Positions 1-10,542 of a stretch of DNA of 64,000 nucleotides are shown here, piece by piece (position 1 is the stretch's first letter; each line of letters begins with the position of its first letter). The translations under genes were made by a program, and so were the position numbers. The stretch is from the NCBI GenBank assembly GCA_963576565.1, contig OY755038.1, positions 206,309,013-206,373,012 of the forward strand, written 5' to 3'. The notes under the pieces are model-generated. The model searched no databases, was not told the origin of the DNA, and was given only the letters and a program-made list of their open reading frames with translations. The DNA comes from Aspidapion aeneum (taxonomy: Eukaryota; Arthropoda; Insecta; Coleoptera; Brentidae).

Positions 1-480
1 AGTTATTCCATGATACTGTCAACCATGAAAACTTCAACCATGATATTTTTAACTATGACACTGTGAACCATGACAATGTCAATGTTAACCATGACAATGT
101 CAACCATGATAATGTCAATGTCAACCATGACAAGGCAAATGTCAACCATGATAATGTCAATCATAACAATGTCAACCACCACAATGTCAACAATAACAGT
201 GTCAATGTTAACCATAACAATGTCAACCATGACAATGTCAACCATGATAATGTCCACCATGACAATGTCGACCATGATAATGTCAACCATGATAATTCCA
301 ACCATGACAATGTCAACCATGACAATCTCAACCATGACAATGTCAACCATGACAATGTCAACCATGATAATTTCAACCGTGACAATGTCGACCATGACAA
401 TATCAACCATGAATACGTCAACCATAGCAATGTCAACCATAACAATGTCAACCGTGACAATGTCAACCATTAAAATATTA
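1..480. repeat. 15-bp minisatellite (AACCATGACAATGTC)n
   Basis: About thirty degenerate head-to-tail copies of the 15-mer AACCATGACAATGTC, with a few 6-bp truncated units, run from the window start to about 480. Because 15 is divisible by 3, several frames on both strands stay open and encode low-complexity peptides (NHDNV on plus, MVDIV on minus). I take these as by-products of the repeat, not genes. The array continues off the left edge. Confidence 0.93.
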
Positions 481-540
481 ACCATGCACAGATTAATTCT
501 AATATCTATTTTATTTAGTTTAAATAATATTAGGGTTCGA

Positions 541-950
541 AAATATCATGATATTTATATAAATATCATATCCCATGATATATATCATTATCAAACTGAA
601 TGCTTTGGTTTTGGCATATTAAATAAAAATCACTACTTCCTAATAAATAAAAAGTACACACAGCTGGAAAACACAGTAACTGCTCTACCCTGGGAAAATA
701 GAAAACAACAGAAATCGTCGCGTCGGGGATCTACCAGATGTGAAACAGGGGATTCCCAGTCAGCTCCGCGATGCCTATGCGGCTGCCGAATCGATCGATA
801 CTACACCTTTACAGATGCTTATACTTTATATATATATATTTAGATTGGTAGAAACATTTTTAGTTTAATAAGTAAAATTATTGAATATATCGGATATATA
901 TCAAGCTATATATATATCGTGATATATATCATGATATATATCACTTGATA
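541..950. repeat. AT-rich palindromic repeats around a GC-richer segment
   Basis: Two blocks of ATATATCATGATATATATC-like palindromes lie at about 541-595 and 885-950. Between them, about 684-825 is clearly more GC-rich. In one plus-strand frame it is open and reads GDLPDVKQGIPSQLRDAYAA and onward, with ordinary protein-like composition. I do not recognise the family. It could be a captured exon fragment or part of a transposon body. No start codon or splice site can be fixed. Confidence 0.4.
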
Positions 951-952
951 TA

Positions 953-1120
953 CAGTCGAACCTCTATAACTCGAACTCAAAGGGACAACCAAAACAGTTC
1001 GAGTTATGGAGAGTTCAAGTTATAGAAATTCGAATTAAAGACGTTATAATACATATAAAAAGTGCAGGGACCACTTAAAAGGTTCGAGTTATAGAGGTTC
1101 GAGTTAGAGAGGTTCGACTG
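953..1120. mobile_element. 168-bp MITE, pogo/Tigger-like, TA target duplication
   Basis: The termini are 24-bp inverted repeats starting CAGTCGAACCTCT and continuing through AACTCGAAC, with one mismatch between the ends. TA dinucleotides at 951-952 and 1121-1122 form the target duplication. The GTTCGAGTTAT motif recurs internally. There is no coding sequence. TIR style and TA duplication fit non-autonomous pogo/Tigger elements of the Tc1-mariner superfamily. Confidence 0.85.
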
Positions 1121-1383
1121 TACGGAACCCTGAATAATATTACTGAGATTAATCTTCTTGTGTGAAATTCAAATAAATGTTTTTACTGTGGTATTTCAGA
1201 TCAAATCACAATAAATACTTTTTGTTTCTTAGCGGATATTTGCGACTAATAGCTGAAATACAAAAGGAATTTAATTTTTTGTTTTCGTTGTGCAGATTCA
1301 CTTTGCTTTTGACACGAATTTAACTAATCAAATATTTATTTATAATTAAATAAATAAGTATTTTATTAACATAGTTTAAAGTA

Positions 1384-1526
1384 CAGGTTCATTATATTTT
1401 GAACCTTTCAATTCTTATTACAGATGTTGTCAAATGTCATTCTATAAGTCAAAATTTGACATCAACTTTCTGTCATCATTAATAAAGGCGTTAACCTGTG
1501 GTTCAAAAATATGGTGAATCACCCTG
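1384..1526. mobile_element. 143-bp MITE with CAGG...TTCA ends, TA target duplication
   Basis: The left end CAGGTTCATTATATTTTGAA pairs with a right end whose complement is CAGGGTGATTCACCATATTT, counting a small indel. TA dinucleotides flank at 1382-1383 and 1527-1528. There is no reading frame. It fits a Tc1-mariner-type MITE. Confidence 0.7.
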
Positions 1527-1844
1527 TATGTATATCCAGAAACATGACATAACCATTGTGGTTTGTGGATTTTAAATTATGAAATTTTTATGACATAGGA
1601 AGTTTTTACCAAAAATTAAAGTGAAATTTTTTTACTAAAATATTTATGGACGGAAATTGTTGAAGAGCCGAGCCGTAGTCATTAAAAAAACATTTGTTTT
1701 ATTTTAAGTTATCAGCTGTGTAAAAAACTAAAAAATACTTAGGACGCAAACCTAACTTTTACCAGACAAAACACCAACGTTTAACTTATAAAAGATTTTT
1801 TATTCTGTAGTTTTTAGTTTGATTTGTGGGTCTCTCATTGGATA

Positions 1845-1972
1845 TTGTTCCCGCGATGAATTATTGTCCTCGAGGCGAATTGTCCCCTCGGCAAATTGTC
1901 TCCACGGTGAATTGTTCCCGCGGCGAATTGCACCGCGGCAAATTGTCCTCGCGGCGAATTGTCCCCTACCTT
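1845..1972. repeat. GC-rich 17-bp direct repeat array
   Basis: About seven copies of a 15-18 bp unit close to CGCGGCGAATTGTCCC sit in otherwise AT-rich DNA. Layout and motif (GGGACAA on the minus strand followed by a GCCGC block) resemble the ends of the foldback elements at 10,612 and 37,639. It may be one end of a related transposon whose other end is lost. The sequence just to its right (1971-2010, containing TGCTATTGGAATC) recurs inverted at about 5296-5335. Confidence 0.6.
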
Positions 1973-2011
1973 TCAACACATATATTTTTTTCATGCTATT
2001 GGAATCTATAG

Positions 2012-3760
2012 AATAGAATAGAAATTTTATTTGCCATATTAAAAATACAATACAATAATATTATATAAATATGGTACGTCAAGAAAACCTTTTTTACCGT
2101 TTAAAACTTACTACAAGTTTGTACACATTTATGAATAACAAATAATAATAACACAGAAACTTTCTACAAAATAGAGATAATATTATTAATATTAAAATTA
2201 CATTAAAATTAAAAATGGTTAACAATCTTGTAATGGATTTTTGTCATAAATATCAAAACAATTTTTTTTTTATTACAGCACAGAAGAAAAGCGGCTATAA
2301 GTATAATGAGAACAATTAAAAATATATAATTGAATGAAAAAAAACCTCTCTCATCAAAAAATTCTATAAACAAAGTACAACAACATAGAACAAAAACTGA
2401 TAAAAACATGTATGATAAAAATCATTATAAAATGACAAGAATATATTTATTATAAAATAAAATAAACTAAAACAAAATATAATAAAACTGGTATGATAAA
2501 AATTATTATAAGATTACAAGAATACAATTATTATACGTGTAATATTGACACTCACAGACAAATTTATTTATTGGAAGACAAAGCTATGCATTTTAAAATT
2601 AATACTGTATATGGCTCAATATCACAAATATAGTTAAAAACTGCCTTTTTAAAAGATTTTAGCGTACTTATGTTTCTAATGATAGCTGGCAGTCTATTAA
2701 AATATTTTACCGCAGCATATTTAGGCCCTTTTTCAGTTGATGATAACTTATGGTTAGGATAGTTGAAAAAGTCAGTTTGTGTATTATTTCTGGTGTTGTG
2801 TTTGTGCATTGGCCTAAGATCTTGGAACTTTTCGATATTTCTTTTTAAATACATAATACATTCAAAGATGTAGATCCCCAGAACAGTCAAATATTGATTT
2901 GATTTAAATACGCCTCCACAACTTTCACTAATTTTTAGCCCAAATATAATGCGCATGACTTTTTTTGTTGAATAAAAGCGCTCTGTACATGACTACTGCC
3001 TCCCCATAACATAATGCCATACTTTAGGTGAGAATAGAACATTCCGTAGTATATCTAAGATCACTGCTGTTATTTATCAATTTCGACACAACTCTTATAG
3101 CATAGCTTGCTCTACCTAATTTATTACAAAGACCTTTTATGTGTTGAGAATAATTTAAATTGTTATCAATAATGACTCCTAGCATTTTAGCATTTGTTAC
3201 AAAATCAATGTTTTTTTGATTAAATGTTAGTTGAGTAGTATTATATTATTATTAGTAGTATGTTTGAATTGTTGGTTATCATAAGAATTTTGGTATTTTC
3301 CTCATTTAAAGTTAACTGATTGCTATTTAACCAGTCTTTTGTTTTATTTAGAATTTGAACACACGTATTTTAAACATTTTGATTTTTAGTAAGCGGCACC
3401 ACAACATTAGTGTCATCCGCATAATTTGCTGCTTTCTTTGGACCTTTATATAACATACCAAGATCATTTAAATAAATTACGAAAAATAAATGCTTCCCTG
3501 GGGTACTCCAGTTAATATGGTACTCAATTCTGACTTAACAGCGGTACCTTTAGTGCTTTTTATAATAGTTTTTTGTTTTCTGTCTGACAGATAGGAAGCA
3601 AACAAACTCTGCGGAATTCCCCTTACGCCGTACGCATCAAGTTTTTTTAGTGAGATGTCGTGGTTTAACGTGTCAAAGGCCTTTGACAGATCTAGCAAAA
3701 TACCACATGCAGTCGATTTTTCTTCTAGTGTTTGCAAAATTTTATTAATCTAGTTTCAGG
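2012..3760 (-). mobile_element. 5'-truncated, decayed CR1/Jockey-group LINE (RT and 3' end)
   Basis: On the minus strand the first open piece (3737-3477) carries reverse transcriptase blocks: LLDLSKAFDTLNHD, then a block ending TGVPQGS. A second, broken frame around 3430 carries the catalytic YADD-type box (NYADDTNVVVP). The last open piece (2956-2564) ends with the CR1/Jockey-style C-terminal stretch HNTRNNTQTDFF through YFNRLPAIIRN. An AT-rich 3' UTR follows and ends at 2012-2030 in a TTCTATTCTATTCTA tail, consistent with the short repeat tails of CR1-type LINEs. Frameshifts and stops separate the pieces and the endonuclease is absent, so the copy is inactive. The exact clade is uncertain. 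Confidence 0.8.
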
Positions 3761-4096
3761 TTTTACGTGTCAAGTATCAAATATAATGCTCAATACGAAA
3801 ACCTAAAGAAGATTACTTTTTCTTTAAAATAGAGTCGATTCACTTCCATAAAAATCCGTTTGTTAGCTGCCGAGAGATAAATGTTTTTTTTATCAAAAAG
3901 AGAAAACTTTTATCTCGGTAGTTTTTTCAAGAAGAAAACATCATAACAAAAATATTTCATGTAAAAAAAGCCAAGTACGCGAAAATCGCATTCCGTAAAA
4001 AGAATTGAGATAAAAGTAAAGCCAAGTTCTCCAATACAAATTTCAAAATGAAAGGTTCTTACTAGTTTGGAAATGTTTTTTTAAACTTTGCTCAGC

Positions 4097-4950
4097 GCTC
4101 AGCTCTCTAGCGTTTCTGAAAGTGCACAATGTTACTTTTACATAACTTTACATGTATAGGGGAGGGAAATAAATTAAAATTGTCGTGTTTTTAAATTTTG
4201 TCCTATAGTTTTATCATAGTTCCTATCAGTCTTCCAATGCTCAGCTCTCTAGCGTTTCTGAAAGTGGGTAATGTTACTTTTACATAACTTTACATTTATA
4301 GGAGAGGAGAGTAAATGAAAATATTGGATTTTTTCCCATGGTTTTATCATAATTTCTATCAGCATTCCAATGCTCAGCTCTCTAGCGTTTCTGGAAGTGG
4401 GCAATGTTAGTTTTATATAAATTTACATTTATAGGAGAGGGAAGTAAATTAAAATGTTGGTGTTTTTAAATTTTTCCATATAGTTTTACCATATTGTCTT
4501 TCAGTCTTACAAAGTTCAGCTCTCTAGCGTTTCTGGAAGTGGGCAGTGTTACTTTTACATAACTTTACATTTATAGGGGAAGGAAGTAAATTAGAATTTT
4601 TGGGTGTTTTAATTTTTTTCTATAACTTTATCATAGTTACTATCGGTCTTCCAAAGCTCAGCTCTCTAGCATGTCTTTAAGGAGGAAGTAGGCAATGTTA
4701 CTTTTACTTAACTTTACATTTTTGGGCTGTTTTAATTTTGTCCTATAGTTTTATCATAGTTCCTATCAGTCTGCCAAAGCTTAACTCTCTAGCATTTCTG
4801 GAAGTGGGCGATGTTACTTTTATATAACTTGAAATGTATAGAGGAGGGGAGTAAATTAAAATTTTGCGGTTTTTTGATTTTTTTCCAGGGGTTTGGTCAT
4901 AATTTCTATCAGTCTGCCAAATTTCAGCTTTATAGCATGTCTGGAAGTAC
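4097..4950. repeat. ~140-bp satellite, about seven units
   Basis: Head-to-tail units are each marked by CAGCTCTCTAGCGTTTCTGG near 4100, 4241, 4375, 4516, 4658, 4781 and 4924 (spacing 123-143 bp). Each continues with GTTACTTTTACATAACTTTA and a CCTATAGTTTTATCATAG block. The last unit is the most diverged. A (GTGA)5 microsatellite follows at 4976-4994. No coding frame. Confidence 0.9.
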
Positions 4951-4975
4951 AGTAGAATATTGATGATCTATACAT

Positions 4976-5390
4976 GAGTGAGTGAGTGAGTGGCAATTTC
5001 GACGTTTTTTGAAATTTCGTAACTACTTTACTACCTTATGGAATTCCATGAAACTTGGAGGGGTTGTTAAGAGATCTACGACTGTGCAAAGTTTGAGATT
5101 CGTAGCTCATTCCGAAGTAGAGTTTTAGGTAGTTCAAATATCGGCTGAAATGTTTCAAGAAAAGATGGTTACGGCGCGCGAACCTGGCGAGGCACTACCG
5201 TGCCCTCAGATTTAAGTATATTCGATTTTTTTATGAAAATGGAAAATCTTCTGTAATGGGTCTAGTTAGTGGCAAACAAGTAAAACCTGAAATTAGATTC
5301 CAATAGCAACAAAAGATATGTGTTGAATTCCCACGTAGCGTACGGGGAGGTATGACCAATGAACCTTTGGTCTCTATATTAAATTTAATA
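4976..5390. other. Non-coding segment with GTGA microsatellite
   Basis: After the microsatellite comes TTTCGTAACTACTTTACTAC and then GAATTCCATGAAACTTGG. In layout (short microsatellite, then a conserved block) this resembles the core of the HINE-like elements elsewhere in the window, but sequence identity is weak. I see no gene. Confidence 0.3.
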
Positions 5391-6205
5391 CGAGGTCTGG
5401 CTATTAAATAACGAGACTGCGCGCCTAGATGGCGCCCTAGATGCGTTGGGTATCTAGATATCTTGTCTATGCACATGCCAAAACACGTTTTCGTTACAAT
5501 TATAGTATTTGTGCAGTATCGGTTTGAAACGAACGTGTTTTTTCCTCGTGCCGAAAACGACGTGTGACGGAAAACAGGAGCAACGTATCATTCTCAAATT
5601 TCTCGTTAAATCAAAAAAACTCCGACTGAGTGCTATAAATTGCTATGAGGACAATTCTTTATCTCTTGCGCGTGTTTTTGAGTAGGGTCACTGCATCACG
5701 AAGACGTAGTGTCTTCTTAGGGTAGCGACACGACAGCTAAATATTTTTGGTTATATGACGAATCTGACACTGTCAGGAGCGTAGCTTTTTTTGTATTTAA
5801 AAAATAAAGTGGTTTACAAATGTTACGTAAATAACTGTCCGTCACACTCGGTATATATATTTAGACTGTCCAAATAAACAAACCATTCAAATAATGCTTT
5901 TCAGATTGTCGAATAAAAACTATGTTTTTTATGATTTTAATATTTATTAGAAAAGAAGAAATCAAAAATTATTTGACATTTTATAAAATATAGAAAACTA
6001 TTGTTGGATTTATTCTAGTGCATAAAAGTGTACGTTTAATCCCTTTTTTCATGGACTTAGGTGAATAAAAGTAATTGCTTTAAAACTATAAAGGCAAAAT
6101 ATAAGTTTTTTGGATCATATTTTTATTTTATTAAAACACAAAAAACAAAAAAGCTATCATGATACAGGATAACGGTTATTCTGTTGCTTCCAGCTTGGCA
6201 GAAGT

Positions 6206-6538
6206 TTACTGTATTTTGCTGATGACTTGGTTGGTTTCGATTATTAGTATTGTGTCCTTTGGCATAGCCTTCATATAAAGGAACCATTTAACTTTCTTGA
6301 CTTCTCCAGGGTGAAAAACAGGAATACCTTTTCGGTGAAATTTTCTATATTTTTTTTATTGCATCATTTTCGGTACTCTGAAAGCTGCTTTCTTTGGCGG
6401 CCTTTTCAATGTCCATCTCAAAGTAGGAATAGCCTTTATTCTTTGATCCCTCGTTTATTCCAACTTTAAGAAATTTAATTCGAACTTCTTTCTATATTTG
6501 TTAGCGTCTGAGTGACTTTTGTTTAATATCTACCATAG
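6206..6538 (-). pseudogene. Decayed, unrecognised coding frame inside the 9-bp-TSD element
   Basis: On the minus strand two adjacent stretches read like real protein: KFLKVGINEGSKNKGYSYFE followed by MDIEKAAKESSFQSTENDAI, then, after a frameshift, HRKGIPVFHPGEVKKVKWFL ending ...VISKIQ and a stop near 6206. The frame is broken at about three places. I do not recognise the family. It could be a transposase fragment of the host element or a captured gene piece. No catalytic motif is visible. Confidence 0.45.
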
Positions 6539-6799
6539 CAACGCGCCCAAAGCTCACCAAAAAAATGAAAACTATCACTGCCCGCTGTATTATTATATAC
6601 CGGGGATTGAAATGCTAAAACTAGAGTACCGGAGTAGGTGGCTTAATATTTATTTATTTTATGATTATTATTATTTTTAGTATATAAACATTGGCATTAA
6701 AGTCCCTTTTAATCAAGCTTCAAAATTCTTGCCGCGGGATTAAAAGTAAACACTGTAATCCCCAGGTTTGTAATATACCTAGTATTATTTTATAACGGT

Positions 6800-7080
6800 G
6801 TCCAAAAAACAGCGGGCGGCACATAAAAAGTCGAAAGTACAAAAGATCTAAAATACAAAAGGTCGGAAGTAAAAAAGGTCGGGAACATAAGGTCTAAAAT
6901 ACAAAAGGTCGAAAATACAAAAGATCGAAAATACAAAAAATCTAAAGTACAAAAGGTCGAAAATATAAAAGGTCGAAAGTACAAAAGATTGAAAATACAA
7001 AAAGTCGAAAATACAAAAGGTCGAAAATAAAAACGGTCGAAAAACAAAAGATTGAAAAACAAAAGGTCCCAACGAAAGAT
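6800..7080. repeat. 15-16 bp minisatellite (AAAAGGTCGAAAATAC)n
   Basis: About seventeen degenerate copies of AAAAGGTCGAAAATAC-like units. The minus strand stays open as FDLLYFRPF-type repeats, which I do not regard as a gene. It is followed at 7138-7190 by a (CA)n microsatellite of about 25 units. Both lie inside the transposon at 5683-8571. Confidence 0.9.
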
Positions 7081-7137
7081 CGAAAGTTGCTATTCTGTAA
7101 TGATTGCAAAAAAAAGGCTATACTACAGACACACAGG

Positions 7138-7195
<58 letters not shown>

Positions 7196-7586
7196 ATAAC
7201 CTTTGTCAATTGCTCGCAAACGTATCCTAACCGGTCCAGATATCCCCTGACCTTTTTCCACCAAAAAAAATGTCCCCAAGTCACAGGTTTGCGCTCAATT
7301 GAGAAAGGTTAGAATAACACCGTTTTCAACCTCCCAAAATGAGGACCGGAAAGCTAACTTAGGGACATAATTTTTAGAAAATATGTTTCGGATGGTTTGG
7401 TTCGGTTGGGTTTTATACCCTCTAGGTTCCCGGGAAAGAAGTCACGGAAGTTTTTTTTACACGAATGTTAAAAAAAGACCCCTTAGTCGAACTATATAAG
7501 TTAAGTTTGGCAACTATAAAAGTTAAGTTTGGCAAGCGAGGTCTAGAATTTTTTTTAGAAAAATTTGTTTTGTCTGTTTTGAACAA

Positions 7587-7735
7587 ATTTCCAATTGAAG
7601 AAAATGTTTTCGAACAAATTTCCGTTTGAAGAAAACGTTTTGAAACAATTTTCCGTTTGAAGAAAACGTTTTTGGAGAATGTTTCGTTCGCAGAAAATGT
7701 TTTTGGATAATTTTTCGTTCGAACCAAAAAATCGA
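7587..7735. repeat. ~34-bp tandem repeat, about five copies
   Basis: Units resemble TTCCGTTTGAAGAAAACG followed by TTTTGGA or similar, drifting across the block. No gene. Confidence 0.7.
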
Positions 7736-7972
7736 AAACATGAGAGCTATTTCTTAGGACGATGTCTAAAAGCATACGTAGTAAACTTTTTTATCATATT
7801 TTTTTTTATTTTAAATATAAGTAAATTTAATAAATTAATATCCAGATAGTGCCAGATACCGAAAAAAGCAATAAAATACTTAAAACCTACCTTAAAAGTT
7901 ATTTTTATATCTTTTTTTTTAAATTTAAGTCAGTAGCTCTATAAAACATATGTTTGAATCAGTGAAATTAAT

Positions 7973-8209
7973 TTGACATTTATGAACAAGACTTTGTCCG
8001 TGTCACGTACAGGACCAGAAAAATATGTATTTGGGTTATTCAAGATCATATTTGATCCCAAATCTAAAGAACTTAAAGATGTAAAATACAAAAATAAAAG
8101 TTTTGAAATATTGTTTAAAATATCATGTTTTTGTACACAGGAGTATGAATTTAGAAACTATAGCAACGTTACAAAAAAGACAAAATTTAGAGTAATCCGA
8201 GAGAAATGA
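7973..8209 (+). other. Short unrecognised open frame (78 codons)
   Basis: An ATG-started frame with mixed, protein-like composition (GPEKYVFGLFKIIFDPKSKE) lies within the interior of the element at 5683-8571. There is no known domain, no ribosomal or splice context and no second copy in the window. It may be a chance frame or a fragment of that element's gene. Confidence 0.2.
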
Positions 8210-8346
8210 TATTTTTTTTATCATTGTAGGTAATTACCATAACGAATATTATACCTAATAGTAAAAGTATATGCATTAAATTGTTTTATAGTTTTTTTAA
8301 AATATAAATATTGTCTTTTAATTTTTTTAAAAATATTTTACATACT

Positions 8347-8510
8347 GTGGGTACTCTAAAAATTCTGAGATCGCTTTACAAACTTCTAGAAAAATTGTAG
8401 GTACTAGGTAAAAATTCCGAGCCTAATTTACAAAATTGTAGAAAAATTGCGTGTAGGTACTCTAATTATTCCGAGGTAAGTTGACGAGTCGCCCATGGAA
8501 ATTCCGAGGC
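8347..8510. repeat. Three ~58-bp subterminal direct repeats
   Basis: Three drifting copies of GTAGGTACT...AAATTCCGAG...TTTACAAA...TAGAAAAATT lie just inside the right end of the transposon ending at 8571. Subterminal repeats of this kind often bind transposase, which is an inference here. Confidence 0.65.
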
Positions 8511-9514
8511 AGGTCACGTGGGCTTGTCGCTACCCATGGAGACGCCAGGCTTCCAGGATGCAGTGACCCTAGTTTTTGAGTGGTGTAAGCGCTTTAGTGA
8601 GGGCCCTAGAGACCACTGAAGATGACCAGTGCCCAGGTCGCCCTGTGACTGTTTCAGCATAGGAAACAGTGACCAAAATCAACTAAACGGTATCGTGATG
8701 TCTGAATGGGTTCCAGAGGGTCAGACTGTCAACCAGACAGTCAGTTTTGACAACACTGCGAGAACGAGTTCGTAAAAAAACGGCCCGAGTTGTGGAAGAA
8801 CAACTCGTGGATTTTGCACCAGGACAACGCATCTGCCCATAACGCACTATCTGTGAAGCAGTATTTGCCCAGTAAGTGCACTCCAGAGCTCGAACACCCG
8901 CTGTACTCACTAGATTTGGCACCGTGCGACTTTTTTTGTTTCCGAAGATAAAATCTGCTTTGAAAGGGAGCCGATTTGAGTCGATGGAAGCGGTAGAGCA
9001 AAAAACGGCAGAGCTCATAAAGGCCCTCACCAAAGAAGACTTCCAGCACTGCTTCGATGAATGGAAAGGTGTGTGGCGAGGGGAGGGGAGTATATTGAAG
9101 GGGAGCATTCGAATGTAGAACAATTTTTATAATAAAACCCTTTTTCGTAACCAGTCTCATTATTTAATAGCCAAACCTCGTATATCTTTCTTTGCCCTAA
9201 AATATTAGATTTTTAAAAGTATCGCTAAATAAAATTATGAATATTATAGACTAGGGTCTCTCGAAAACTCGGGTTCTATATAATTACCGATAAGTTACTT
9301 AGTTTTTCTGTTAATATAAAGTTTAATAAATGTGAGAAACTCCTTTCGGTTGGTTTATAAAATATTTAGGCATTAAAATAGGGGTTTTGTTCCCCAGGCA
9401 TACGGGTAGAATATGCTAGAAACTAGTTGAAAAGTTAATAACAAATTAATAGATAGATATCCCCTTAAAGAAAATTATTTAATTTTTAATCATAAAAATC
9501 CTAGGAATTGGAAA

Positions 9515-9785
9515 AAGCCGCGTCCACATCTGAACATTTCGACGTTCATTGAGCGGCGCAACGAGCAGAACGGCGAGCAAAACCGCGAATGGGCTTTAAT
9601 TCCGACGAGCAGAACAACGAACGGAGCGCTTGTGCTGTTCCCACAAATGCTCTTAATTTTTTTTCCTTCAAGATTTAAATCTCTTCGCCGTTTTATTTTG
9701 CTACGTCCATACTAGTGTTCTGTTCGCCGTTCGGCTTGTTGTGCGGCACAATGTTCGTTGAAATGTTCAAGTGTGGACGCAGCTT
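9515..9785. mobile_element. 271-bp MITE with ~70-bp inverted repeats
   Basis: Left arm AAGCCGCGTCCACATCTGAA continues through AACGAGCAGAACGGCGAGCA. Right arm is the imperfect complement, ending ...AAGTGTGGACGCAGCTT. Arms match over roughly 70 bp with scattered differences. No target duplication is clear. The sequence abuts the HINE-like element that starts at 9792. Confidence 0.8.
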
Positions 9786-9791
9786 AATATT

Positions 9792-10470
9792 AGCTCACAC
9801 ATATACTATACTATAGTAATGGTGATCCTAATTTTTTCGAGAAAAAAAAATTGCTCCGATTTCAAAATTTTTTGTATATCTTTGCGTTTCAGATGATTTT
9901 GAAACTTGAAACTGTCTGTCTGTCTGTCTGTAACGACCAACGCGCATAACTCAAATACCGCTTGCCCGATTTCAATGAAATTTCGTATCTCGGCTGGGTC
10001 TTGGGTCGAGATGGTCCCATTTAAAAATGAACAAAATCCACCGAACACAAGCCAAATAAAAGGGCGGGGGTAGATTTCAAAAATTAGAGTTTATGTAAAA
10101 ATATGGCGTGTGTGATATCAAACGAAAGGTAATTGAGTCTAGAGTTTAAAAAAATACATTTTAGTTTTTAAAAAAAGGATGGGGGTAGATTTCAAAAATT
10201 AAAGTTTACGTGAAAATAGGGCGTGTGTAATATCAAACAAAAGGTAATTGAGTCCGGAGTTAAACAAAATACATTTTAGTTTTTGTTTTTTTTAAAGGGT
10301 GGGGTAGAATTCAAAAATGTGTGTTTAAGTCAAAACATGGCTTGTGTGGTATCAAACGAAAGGTAATTTAGTCTGGAATTGAATAAAATATATTTCAGTT
10401 TTTAGTTCTATTAGCTCACACGTACAATATAACTATAGTACCTAGTGTCAGCTTAGGGGCCCATATATTT
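9792..10470 (+). mobile_element. HINE-like (Helentron-related, non-autonomous) element, copy 1
   Basis: It starts at AGCTCACACATATACTATAC, followed by GGTGATCCTAATTTTTTCGA, a short (GTCT)n run, and a conserved block AACGACCAACGCGCATAACTC with TCAATGAAATTTCGTA. Three tandem ~118-bp units follow, each with GGCGTGTGTGATATCAAACG or a variant. It ends in a hairpin (AGCTCACAC...GTGTCAGCT) and GGGGCCCATATAT. The combination of GTCY microsatellite, conserved core and palindromic ends matches DINE-1/HINE elements, which are placed with Helentrons. The assignment is by structure. Confidence 0.75.
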
Positions 10471-10542
10471 TTTTAAATGTGATGCGTTATTTTCATTACT
10501 GTTTAATCTGGGCCTTGAAGCTTCTGTTAGAATGATTGACAC

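Larger units (their letters stand above)
5683..8571. mobile_element. 2.9-kb DNA transposon with 9-bp target duplication, inserted in mariner
   Basis: The 9-bp sequence GTTTTTGAG occurs on both sides (5674-5682 and 8572-8580) and only once in an intact mariner frame, so the insert is bounded exactly. Its ends are inverted: TAGGGTCACTGCATC at both tips, then 21-22 unmatched bases, then GGGTAGCGACA again on both sides. A 9-bp duplication is typical of MULE (Mutator-like) elements, while TAGGG tips also occur in hAT elements, which make 8-bp duplications. The interior holds minisatellites, a decayed minus-strand frame and three 58-bp repeats next to the right end. No complete transposase is visible. 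Confidence 0.85.
5391..9180 (+). mobile_element. Mariner (D34D) element, internally deleted and split by another transposon
   Basis: The TIRs begin CGAGGTCTGGCTATTAAATA at 5391 and are mirrored at 9180 (CGAGGTTTGGCTATTAAATA on the minus strand). TA duplications flank at 5389-5390 and 9181-9182. The N-terminal transposase frame reads EQRIILKFLVKSKK and ends ...LARVFE at 5682. It resumes at 8572 with FEWCKRFSEG, then DDQCPGRPVTVS. After an internal deletion the C-terminal half remains: VPEGQTVNQ, LHQDN, HPLYSLDLAPCD and LTKEDFQHCFDEW. The last two catalytic Asp residues are 34 residues apart, as in mariner. The first Asp region is deleted and frameshifts are present, so it is dead. Without the insertion the copy would be about 0.9 kb against 1.3 kb for a full mariner. 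Confidence 0.92.

Noticed and set aside
3..843. Open frames across the 15-bp minisatellite, up to 257 codons on plus and 160 on minus
   Set aside because: The repeat length is a multiple of three, so several frames stay open at once. Peptides are low complexity and overlap each other on both strands.
6790..7190. Minus-strand FDLLYFRPF repeats and CVCVCV frames
   Set aside because: They are by-products of a 15-16 bp minisatellite and a (CA)n run.
9806..10048. Minus-strand frame starting MFGGFCSFLNG, also at 21,507-21,752
   Set aside because: It lies over the non-coding conserved core of the HINE-like elements and is not preserved in the other copies at 22.6 and 34.6 kb.
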